64,000 nt of DNA from Spirometra erinaceieuropaei (Eukaryota > Platyhelminthes > Cestoda > Diphyllobothriidea > Diphyllobothriidae): assembly GCA_902702965.1 (NCBI GenBank), contig CACRXP010000712.1, positions 261,902 to 325,901 on the forward strand. Reading direction: 5' to 3'. Each line of letters opens with the position of its first letter. The first letter of the stretch is position 1. The notes beneath the pieces are model-generated. The model had not been told where the DNA came from and ran no database searches. It saw only the letters and a program-made list of their open reading frames with translations. Shown piece by piece: positions 34,505-46,500 of the stretch. The translations under genes were made by a program, and so were the position numbers.

Positions 34505-37500
34505 CTACGGTAGGGGGATTAAAAACAGTGAGCGAATTTAACGCTTGAGATAAAAGCTAACCAAACATAGGCTGGAAAGATTAGACACACAGAGGACGGG
34601 AAGATCACTTAGTGCGGAATATAGTGACGCATGGTTCCCAAGTGGCAGTTCTGTGCGCGGCACGGGTTATATAGAGACATCACGCCACGTCGGTCAGTGC
34701 GTCCTATCCTTTTTCTCAGTCAGCTTGGCTTAGCACTGACACATGGAAGAAGGAAGAGGGAGTGTGTGCCTGATTCAGACGGGGTACAGCGGATATCTTT
34801 CATACCACAAACAAGCAAGCACACGCTAAGGCTAACGCAACACCCTGGTAGTAATGGCGTGGAAAGTTACCAACCGACGGGATAATTCAGTCCTCCTCGG
34901 GAGGGGAGTCAGGTTGCAGTGGCGCAACTGAGGGGACTGTGGGGCCCGGGCCGTGCGTCGCACGCGTAGACGAGGGGCTTAGAATTTTCAGTCACGCCAC
35001 CAGGTCCACACAACAGGCCGTATCAACTTGGTCTCGCCATCGGAGCAAGGCGGGTAAGGGAGGAGAGAGAGTGTGTGTGGCAGATGCTGTGGAATCTCGA
35101 CATAATTATAAACGAGTTCATAGACAAGTCACCGGCGATGCGCCCACTTCGTGGTGCACGCAGTAGGAGTCGTGGCTTTCGCCGATAATTTAAAAATTAT
35201 TGGTCAGATCTTATTGCGTAGCCGTACCGGCAGTAGACAAGCCCCAGCCTAACCCCTAACAGGTAAGGCTACTAAATAAGATCTTGCCAAATTCTTAACC
35301 CGATGTTAGCATATCGTGGTGCAGGAATTACAGTGCCGACCGGCATTACAACCTCATTTGAATAACCTTCACCAGTTAGAGATGTCATTTAGTATTCCAT
35401 GGGATTCGGTGCCGACTGCATACTTTGGTTAAAACCTGCCAGATTAGTGGGGGAGGAGGAGGAGGAGGAGGAGGAGGAGGAGGAGGAGGAGGAGGATGGG
35501 GGGAGTAATGAAGGGGTCAAACACGAGTAGCACAAGACGCACTTTGAAGAAGTACTCGTAGAGGGAGTTCACAAGACCAAAGAAGAGGAGATAGGGCTTG
35601 ATGACGCTGAACGGTGGAGGCGGCAAAGAGGATTTCTCCGAGGATGACTCTGGCAGCATAGTGGCACGGGCATGGGCTAGGGCCATGAGATGACGCAGTA
35701 GTCTAACCCGATGTTCACGCCACTGGCGTGGGGACAGGAGGTGAAGGGCGGCCACGATGGAGTAGAGGGGGCCAACGGGGTCCCAACAAGAGGCAGAGGA
35801 GCTGCACCAACTGGGAATTAAGGGGGGGGGGGGGAAGGAGAGAAGCGAAAAATAGTGAGATGTGGCAAAGAATAATGTAAACTCGAGCGTGTACGATAGA
35901 TACATACACGCACATCCAGCGCAAACTAAAGTAACGTATGGGAGATTGCGGTCATCCATAAGCGGCATCGCAGACAAAAGGAAGTAACTGTGCCAACAAA
36001 ATAAACTGTAGCCGAGTTTTTGAGGAAATGGCCGGAAATTGATGGAAAGGATATCTTGAACCGAGTTATAGTTTAGACTTTCAAGAAGGGTTCCATGCTG
36101 CTCTGGCGGACCTTACGCGCCACGGTCAGCCACATAAGATACTTAGGTAGACTAAGTTTCGGAATAAAGGTTCACCCAGATGATCTACGTCCAAAGGCGA
36201 TTTTCGTGAGTTCGTATAAAATTTCCTGTTTGTGTTAGAGGCGTGGGTTGGACATTTCGCATGTATCATCACAAAAGCCGTCAGATACATGGCTCGCGGT
36301 GAAAACTTGTGGAAGTTCGGGATCTTTTGTGCATCATGATGTGCGATCCGTAGCATCACTAGGACACATCTGCAGGAGTTTCTGTCTAAAATACGTCAGA
36401 AAATCATCCAATCTCGCACCGAGGAGGTGTCAAGGAAAGAAATGTCCTGTTTGTTCACCAGTGATACTCTTTTTCATACTGACCCAACTACGAAAAACAC
36501 GGCGCCTCGGTGGGTCAATATGAATTATTCAAAACCTACCAAAGCATCCAGGAATACCTTTTTGTTCTTACATTTCGCCTATCTGCTAAGGCGAAGCTTT
36601 AGGGAAAGGAGAGCTGCGCGGAGCCATAAGAGAAACCGGCTGCATAACACCGCAAATATAACTGGAAAAAAAAAGTCCGAGGGTGTCATTCTTCCGATGC
36701 GCGGCCGCCAATCAGAATCAGGCAAATTGGCACTTCGTCTTCTACCTGGGTAGGCGTCGTACTTGTAACAACACAACCTTAGTGGATAAGTCGCGCTATA
36801 GGCAGTAAGCTAGCTAAGCTGAAAAAGTTTCTGATAACGCCGGCTATAGGAAGCCGAGACCACACAAGCAAAAAACTTTAACCCCGTCGCAGAAATTACC
36901 CAAAACGGAGGAAAATCTGAAAGATTCCGACTAATCGTCCCAAGAAATGAAACTTAGGCGCCCCCAACTCAACCAAGAACAAACAAACAAGAGAAAAACG
37001 AAAAGACAGGGAACTTACTGGGTTTCAGGTTTTTCGATGAGCGAAAGAAGATTGTCTAATTCTAATTTGGCGCTCTGGTCCCTGTTCATCTGATATAGAG
37101 CAATCTGTAAAACAAAAGAAGAACTTAGAGTCTGCAGCCCACAGTCGATAAAATTGAAAGAAAGTGCAGTTCTGAGAAAAGACCAAACATACTTGAGCCC
37201 AGAAAGGATATCGTGGCGAAACAGGCAAGGTAGAACACAAAAACCAGCCACTGTCGTCAGAGTAAATCGGTTAGATTCAATGCATCTAATTTCGCGCATC
37301 CTTCAAGCGACCAATCAGTCAACAAGTGTACTGGCTTCCCTCATCGGCTTCATGGAAAATTTATGCGTAATGTTGAGGCAGAGGTAATTGACCGCTCACC
37401 ACATGTGTCCCCCCGTTGTTGGAGGGGGTCTCGGAGAACAGATAAAGGCGTCGGATGGATAAGAAAATGAAGTATTCCAGGAAATGTTTACATCTAACTC

Positions 37501-40500
37501 CATCCCTCCTGGTGGCAATAAAGTGCGAGTCGTAATTCGGCTAGTGAGTAATTTTAAGGTTGGCATATTTTTTGTCATAGATAGGGTTTGGAATTCTGAC
37601 ATGTATCCGTGCAGGAAATGCGCGTACCGCGGCCGGTTGATCCAGTTCAGATCACTTTATCTGAGGGCAGTGGAGGTGTTGCATCTCTGCACTCAATATT
37701 TGTTACAAGCAACGGAATTATGTCAAAAAGTTGGGAACGGAAACATTAAACAGCTATAGAAGAATTACCGAAACTATAAAAATAAACGAATTATTCCAAA
37801 TGTCGGAAACATCGGTGCTACTAACTACGTCAATAGTCAGTAGTACGATTTCAATTATCTGCAGGCGGTAAAGTGAATGTCAGTAGGTGCGTGCAATGAG
37901 TTTGGTATAATAATGGTATTTAGAAACAAACGCTACTGGAATATAGGCAGTAATAGTATCATAATGGCAAATTGTTGTCGCAGGGCGTTAGGACGACATC
38001 GGTCGAGTGGAGATACGGACTCGAACAGCTGGTCCCACTTGGGAGCTGGGCACAAATTCGATACGTGTTGGACTGCAGTTAGGGCTAAGCGCATTAAGGG
38101 GAACTCGAGCGTCCGATGGCGTAAACAGAGTGTAGGAGACTAACCTGCATCAGATAGGGCAGAAGGTTCAGGTTGCTCTCACGAGCCCCACCGCCAGTCT
38201 CGCCATGGAATGGGCGACCATGCGCAAATCGGAGCAGCAGCAGTTTGATGTCCTGCAGAGCCAGTCTCGTGTTCAGCGTTAAGGAGACAATAGACTGGCG
38301 AACGAAAGAGAGAGAGAGTGAGCATGTGATTACGGGAGAAGGCAAGTTAGGGCGTGAGATGAAAAAAGGCGGATGGGATCTCGAACAATGGCCAGGAAAG
38401 AAAAATAAGTGCTAAAGTAGGCAAGTCCACTTTCTCTCTTGTGCTCACAGGCCTCCTGTCGACTCCTTGGATAGGTGCGACCCAAAACTACTTACAAGCA
38501 ACGTGCCCTATTTCTGTAAAACCTTATGTAAAATTGTTCATCTTTTGAGACTGTTGGATGACAGTTGGCAAAGTTATTTATGCCTTACTTCAGAAGACGG
38601 CTGTTAATTTACTAACTTAAAGTTTTGGTAGGGATTGAATGGACAGGAACTTTTCTTGTGAACCTTACATTATTGCATGTGACGAGCCACTTACAGATGG
38701 CCCTTGCCGTGGTGGCGATGTCATTGATGCAGCAAGAGACTACGTCGCGGCCGTAGATGGCAAGTAAAATCCCGACAGTTCGAGCGTCACAAGCGACAAC
38801 GCGCACCGCAGGCCCCCTGGAGGGAGCACAGCACCAGGGATTTGTCTACAGTGAGGCAAACTTGCGCAACGTCTACCACATGCTCTCTTTCCCTCGCTGC
38901 GATGACAAGACAATGTTAAAACAACCGCAAGGTGGGCGCGAGTGCAGTAGCTGACAAAGCTAGACATTGGTGGGTTACGCGTCCTTCGCATGACTTTGGT
39001 CCCCAATCAATCAGGACGGCTTGGATCTCGCATAGGTAAGAGTGCCGTAACACTCACACTAAGAAGCAGCTAGTACAGCCTGACAGAAGCAGCTATTACA
39101 GCCTGACTCTAGTTATACCCTTGTTTCGAAACTATCCAAGCCACAACTTATGGCGCATCGTGGTAGACTCCAATGCATCATATTTACTAAAGCGAGAAAG
39201 ATGCAGATACGGCGTGAAGATGGATCCCCCCCCCGTGTCGGCCTTAATCACTCCTCTCGCCTGTGCACCCAGTCGGCTGTCTGAGCCTCTCAATCAGTAT
39301 TGGACACAGTGGCTGACGTTGCCTGAAGGCCACCGCAACTATGTACGTTCCATGAACGAGTCTGGCCCGTGTTTCAGTCTAGCACATCTGTAGCGCAGCC
39401 AGCTGAGGCAAAAATCCAAAGTGAGGCGTGCGCAGAGGCGCGGGGTGGCGGGAATGCCCAAGGTTGGTCGGTGGATAGGAGAGAGACAAAGGCAGTCCAA
39501 GAAGCAACAGCCGACAGGGAACGCAGACGGAACGGGACAGAACGCCCCCTCCCCGCCCCACCTCACCAACTTCTAAAACCCCAGTGGCAAGGCCATGCGA
39601 ATCGAGTCTCGATGCTAGCGTCCCGATCGAAGCTGGCCTCTGATTGGTTGGCCGCAGTCGTAGCAGCAGGTATGCCAGGGGTGCACTCGAATGAGCGTAC
39701 GCGCTGACACGCTATCGGTAAAAATCGATAGGACGGCGTGCCTGCTTTCGTACGCTCACGCCTGGACGCCATTTCCCGCCTTCTCACGCCGCTGCGCGCA
39801 CGCGTCCCCGCCCGTTTTCTTTACTAATGCGTCCAGTCAGGAACATGTTACGCGAGGAGCTTGTCCACCAGCGGTTGGTCAACCAGACACCGGTACATCC
39901 TCTTCTGATGATGATGAATCGGTCCTGATGGCTGCGCCATTGCACAGTGAGTTAGAAGAATCGCCTACGGCCCTATAAACTGAAGAGGGTGGTAACCATA
40001 CGTGACGAACTGCGGTCCTAGACTGTTCGCTCGTAAATACCTCACCAGAACCTGACAAGTCTGTTGAAGATCATGAGACGGATAACGACAGCCGACCGGT
40101 TTGACATGCCCTTGGACGCACGAACACTTCCGGGTGGAGCAAATGATCTGCCACCGACAACGGCATTGGACAGCGCCGAAGACTTTCACGTAGGACTTAA
40201 AAAGCAGTTACGTGCCTCCTCCATGTTGGTCGTATCTTTCTCGGTGATCTACGGTCTTTCCATTCAGAAGAGCACTACGAAGGAGTTTTGGTCAATTTTA
40301 AACAGAATTGTGCAGCAGTAGGAATTTTTTGCGGCCAGGGCAAGCCTCCGGAGGTGCAGTCGTTTTCGCAGACCTTGGCTAGTAGAAAAGTTATTAACCT
40401 TGGCTACGTGTGGTCTGCGTGACGACGAAATCGATCGAACGCGCTGCATATGCATCAGGTAGCTGATGCAGTCGGGGGTGAAAACCATGCGCAACGCTGC

Positions 40501-43500
40501 CGAAATACACAACCACGGTGCCGTCATCTTGGTGCTGCTCATAGGCCTCCCGGGCTCAACCAACAGCACACCAGCGTCCTCTGAACCAGCATCGAGGCGA
40601 CCAGAAACCCTGTAGGATCTGGATGCCCTCGGCGACATTTCTTAGCGCCAACAAGTGGTATGTTATATGATCAAACTGTACGCTACTTTGCTGGATACAC
40701 TCGGCGGAGGTACAACAACGTCTATCCTATTCGGGGCGCTGTTCTCCGAAAACATTACCCGTTACGTGATCTGCGGTCAGCAACAGGGTGAGAGGTCATT
40801 CGTCGGATCGCCTCTTTACAATGTAGTCCTAGGTAAGACCTGTTGTTCATGTCCTAGGGAAAAAGTCTTCAGGTTGTCAAAAGCAGAAGTTGGCACAATT
40901 AATGAGAGGTTAAAATCGCTAAATCGATTCCTGCCGCGGGAATTTTCACAGCGCGCCAGGTCTCTAAACGATTGGGATACATGGAAGGGTACGGAACTTC
41001 GTCAGTTCCTGCTTTACACTGGAATAGTAGTCCTTAGAGGTTTTCTTCGTAAAAACTATTGGAAACATTTTCTACTGCTGTTCACAGCAATACGTTGTCT
41101 AGTTCGCCCTAATTCTTGCAGACATTGGGTGCCCTATAGTCGTAGGCTACTAAAGATGTTCGTTGACAGATTTCCCGATTTATACGGCAAATCTGAAATG
41201 GTGTACAATGTTCATAGCATTGTCCACCTACCGGACGATGTTTTAAGACACGGTCCGCCTGATAGCTTCTCTTCATTCCTCTTCGAGAGCTTTCTAGGTA
41301 AAATGAAACGTATGCTGAGGAAACCGTCACAACCGCTCCAGCAAATAATACGCAGGTTAGGAGAGCTGCAGGCCGAGCGGTGTCCATCACAATGTCCACT
41401 GGAATGGACTTTTAACAATGAGCACTGTAACGGTCCACTGCCGACAACGGGTGGGTTGTCTACACAATATGGATCGATTCAGAAACAGAGATGTCTTATA
41501 GGTACAACTCCAACGGAGGGATCAGTAGCAATCGACGGTAGGTTAATTTGCATTCGGAACATAGTACGTTACCCGGCTGGAGATGTAGGATTGGTTTATG
41601 TTGAATATGAAAATGTGGAAGATTACTTTGATTATCCTGTTAACTCATCAAACATCAAAATTTGTAAAGCCAGGATGGGGACCGTACTAAACACATGCCC
41701 ATTGCCGCCATCCTTACGGAAGTATGCCTGCTTCCCCTTGGAGGATCACTTTGTTCTGATTGAAATCAATGACCGTTGGGACTCTGACTGGACATTTTCG
41801 GATGTTCGACGACTGAGTTAGACGGAACCATTTCTTCTTATTCACGCAAGTTGCTCCTGTTCTCACTGTACTTCTCACCGTAACACGGTCACTACCCACG
41901 AAACCTACAACCCAACAGTCCCTCAGCTATTGTTTCGTGCGCAGTGATTAGCTACATATTCTTATCCTACCCACACTCTACTTTTCCTGTTGGGTTGTAG
42001 AGTATCATGTCCTCAGAGGAAGAAAGCCCAAAAAAGAAGAGACCAAGGCGGTCAGCTAAGAACCCCTACGATGATGACATGTGGGACAATGAATTGAACC
42101 TATCGACGACATCAGTAGGATTGTTAATCACATAATTTTCCGTTGTCTACAGCACTCCCAATCAGAAAACTCAGAATCCAGCTCAACTTTGCCATTGGTG
42201 GCGTCACCAAAATCCAAAGGTATTTGCCTTTCATTCTATTATGCCTTTCGTAGGGCATAAGAGGAGTACAACCGGACGCAAAAGGAGACAACTGTCCTCC
42301 CGCGAAATGTGGGGGAAATTTAGAGCCGTTCTACGGTGGTTGATAGATAATTGTAAAGAGAATAGTAAACGGCTAGAGCGGGTTGAGCGGAAGTTGCATG
42401 CTCAAGCAGAAGGACGAGCGAGTGCAGCCATGTCGTTATCCGCTTCAACGTCTGTGGCTCCACCTTTCAGACGAATGGCATGCATTAGCGACTTAGAAAG
42501 ATTTACGAGTAAATTGTCAGACACCGATTTTCGGCAGCAGATGGTAAGTTTCTTATGACCTACTGATTTCTCGGATAGGTTAGCCACTTAGCAAGTTTTG
42601 GAGGGCGCACCTTGGGCGCATTCGTCGACCGAGTTTTCAGCCCCCTATTTGAGGATGAAATAACACACTACTTGACGTTTTACGGTCGACAACACGGAAA
42701 GAGCGCATTCTTCGGCTCCCCAGCCTACTCAGTTGTCCTAGGTATTAAAACATAATGTTCCCATTTAACAACCGGCTACACAGATGTCTTCAATAGGTGG
42801 AATGCCGATCACAGTTCAGATCGGCATGATTTAGAGAAATGCTTTCGCCTCATGTTCAGAAGGGCCTATGATCGGCTACAAAAGAGGACGAGTAAACCAT
42901 ATACGTCACGCCCACTGGACGGTTAGTTACCCCTTCATAATCAGACCTCATGCATATATTATTTACATTACCAAAATTAACTTGAGTGCACTTTTTTAGA
43001 CACTGCCGAGGATGACGAAGATACTCCTCGTCCGGGACCGTCTGGCTCTTCGTCACAGCCTTAGAACGGTCTGTTATGACCGATTTATACAAGACATTAA
43101 TACTTTTTTTTTACGTAATATCTATTTTGTACCAGATTTCGAACACTCTTAACTAGATATATATTTTGTACATATTATTTTTTTACAAAAAATTTTAATA
43201 ACCAACAACCACATTACTCGTCTTCATTCACACTACTTACGGGATAGTAGATTAGCATTATGGGCATGAAAATAGGGGAAACAGCTTAGGAGTGGGACTT
43301 TTGAGAAAATAAGGGGGGATTCTGCACGGTTAGGACGCGAGATTAGAAATTTTCGGCGCAGATTCTGTGCCGAGCCTATGTGCCGATTCTGTGCCGAGCC
43401 TCTGCGCCGATTCTGAGGAGATTTGAGTGACAAACTAGGCGCAGATTCTGCGTAGATTATTCTAAACCCGGCTTAGATTCTGCGCAGATTCTGAGCAGAA

Positions 43501-46500
43501 ATGTTATCAGGGGTCGAGACTGAGAGCTTGATTTTGGGTTAATGAGGAACATACGAAGGCGCCCCAAGACAGTAGTGGCATTCGAAAAGTGAGCATTAGG
43601 ACGAGGCGGACGGAAGAAACAAGACAGCCACCAATCTGTGGATGACAATCTAGATGCAAGAGCGAAATGACAGTGGGACTGCCCCACGCCAGGGTGGCAC
43701 ACCTACCGTGATGTTAGAAGAGAACTTGGCCATGTAGGTGGCGAAGGTGGAGTCTAGGGTTCTCTTAATGTCTGTGAGAGACTTTTGCGATTTGGTCACC
43801 ACGGGGACCGTCTTCTCCGTGGCGGAGTCAGTTGCCGGCGTGGTAGGCGGAGTGGCCTTCGGAATACGACCCATGACGGGCAGGAGGCAGTTGCAGCGTG
43901 CATCACGGTTGTGCCGGGCGGCCACTGTCCACTCACTCATGTTGGAGACATTAACAGCCTTGGAAAATGGCAAAAATGGGAGGGAGATGAACGGGAATGA
44001 AAGCGGCTCATTAAGAGTACAACAGACCAGACCGTTACCGAGCATCAGTAACATCATAGGCCAAGGAGACACTCTCCAACACTCCCTGCCATTAGTTGTG
44101 CGATCAACAAAACGAGCGAGCACGCCAGGATTCGAACCTGGAATCTTCTGATCCGTAGTCAGACGCGTTATCCATTGCGCCACGCGCCCGCGGAGGAATG
44201 CGGTTGAACCAACGGTCTAAAGTCAGCGCACAGACAGGTTCAGCCACGAACTTGTAACCAAGGTTGCGACATGCTTCTAGTATAAGATTACCCAATTCCT
44301 TTCTTCATTCGCTTTCTGGCTTGCTAGGACGGACACAAACTCTGGAATTAGACTATCTTAACTAACAATCTCCAGTATTTAGCGTGTACATCCGGTTTAA
44401 AATCAAAGAAGAACATGCGATCAGTCAAATTGGGAAGCATATGTACTCAGAAATTCATAATCAGGCCAATACAGATACGCAAAGAATGAAAACACGAGTC
44501 TTGGACAGGGTTTAAAAGCGTCAGTGGGAGGTTAGTCACACCACTCCCTCCTACGCCGCCCGCCACATGGGGAGGTCGGCGTGTTGTGGTAATAGGGCCC
44601 AGGGGAGGGGGCATGAGTGATGTCTGTGGATCACAAGTGCGGTGTGCGCATAACTGTGCCCCCACGCCTCCTCCAAACGGGCCACGTGTCAGATGCGCTG
44701 GACCAACACGGGGGGCCACATCGGATTCTGGCAGGCGTTATCTTTGAGCAATAACAAATGCCAACACCTAGGACCGGCGCTGGCAGACCCTGTTTTCGGC
44801 AGTCGCCGAACAAACTGGGACCACTGCCACGCCCTCCATTGTTTTGGCGGTCAAAATTCTGGTTATTTGTTGTGTGGATCAGGGGGTGCGGAGTGGAGCG
44901 CCAAGGTGCGGACTCGACCGTGCCATCCACCTGCGGCCACCCTCATCTCCGGTCTTCTTGACTCTGTCTTGACACCGGGCCCAGGCGGGGGAGGAGGAGA
45001 GGGTGTGGTGGATGCAGCGCAAACCTACTGGCACTATAAACCCCCGCGCAAGTCACCGTCCCTGCTTCCACCATCTGCTGTGGGGCATACGGTGGACATT
45101 GTCGAAATCCACGGTCGAACTATCGTGCGCATGACGGGGGCGGGATTTAGAAACCCTGTCGATAGGTAGGCGGATGATTGCGAGTTTGACATCAAGCACA
45201 CAAAGACACTGGCACAGGCCGATATCAAAGCATAACGAGAGCTACTTGACACCAGGATCTCGGAACACAATTCCATAAACCGGCGGTATTGAGTTGTCTA
45301 TAGCACACCACGCGTGGTGGACAAGTTGCCAGGCGGCGCGACGCATTTCTCAGAATAAGAAACTGTGATTTTATACAATCGAAAGTCGTCCGAAAAAAAA
45401 ACAGGAGGTGCTGTAATAGTTTCCATATAGAGATAGGGCGAAGAGTGCGCGATGACGGTTAAAAACTTCGGTAGTGACCGGCGACACATCGCATGTGCAG
45501 ATGGCTTGTGTGTGGCACTCGTTAGCCAATGGGCAAAACAATCCTGTAACCTTTTGACCGGAATGACCATAAAAATCCACCTCCAAACCATCAGCCACTT
45601 CGGGAGACATTCCATACGTCCTTGAGAGACGGGTGAAACACGGATGGGATTTCCCATACAGTCACAATGAAAACTAGGCTTACGGCCGTTGCTCCTAACT
45701 TTAACTCAAAGCTTCCAGGATTAGCGGTTCGAGTCCCAGGGAAGCGAACCTTGCCTGGCTCTGCTACTTCCATACTTTCCACAGATTGTCGTGGCAGGAT
45801 GATCCCGCTACTAAGCCATGACGCACTTACCATCGACCCGAGTCCCTTGACGAGCCTCTACACAGAACGCGAGCACGACACAGACTCCCAAGAAGCAAAA
45901 ATAGAAACAGGAGAAGGAGAGGCGACAGGACTTACATTCAGATGACAGCTGAAGTGCACGAGGACAAAGCTGGAGACTGTGGTGTAGCCCTCGGGACAGT
46001 AGGCCGAGGATGGGAGGGTCGGTGCGGGTTTGCCAATATCGGGGCGGGGAAGACCCTCTTCCAGGGGACACCGGCGTACAAAGACGTAGATTCCAAGGGG
46101 TTCTTTGGGTGCTGCGCGGGGCCCCTCGTGACAGATGGCACACAGCAGACCTGTCTCCTCCACCACTTCGGCCGTCATCTTGGCAAGGTGACTGGGTGCA
46201 AGCATTGCCAACTGTGTCGGAAAGAAGAGACAAGGAGGAGGCGGGGAGTGTTTTAAGTCTTTGCAACATATCTGTGCGAACACGAAAATAAACTAGGCCG
46301 AAATGATCGTATTACCTGATCTGCAAAGTCAGCATTACAGTAACAGAGAGAGGGGAGAAGGGGTTGGGAGTGATCGCCCAATTTAGGGAGTTCAATAGGC
46401 GCAAACGAACTTAGAGAACACTACAGGATTTAAACCATGTAAGGCAGGAATACAAGGCCCATGTAAGAATTAACTATGGAGAATCCGCGTCGGCAGCCGG

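Larger units (their letters stand above)
43605..44193 (-). repeat. Source segment of the copy in POLD2 intron 4
   Basis: tRNA-Arg, intron flank and UBR4 exon in native gene context. It matches 9505-10095 in inverted orientation. Confidence 0.85.

Noticed and set aside
40833..40857. Possible 25-nt GT-AG intron inside the transposase ORF
   Set aside because: Removing it shifts the frame away from the well-conserved transposase sequence that follows.
43738..44151. Plus-strand ORF over the UBR4 exon
   Set aside because: Antisense shadow of the real minus-strand exon; no family motifs.
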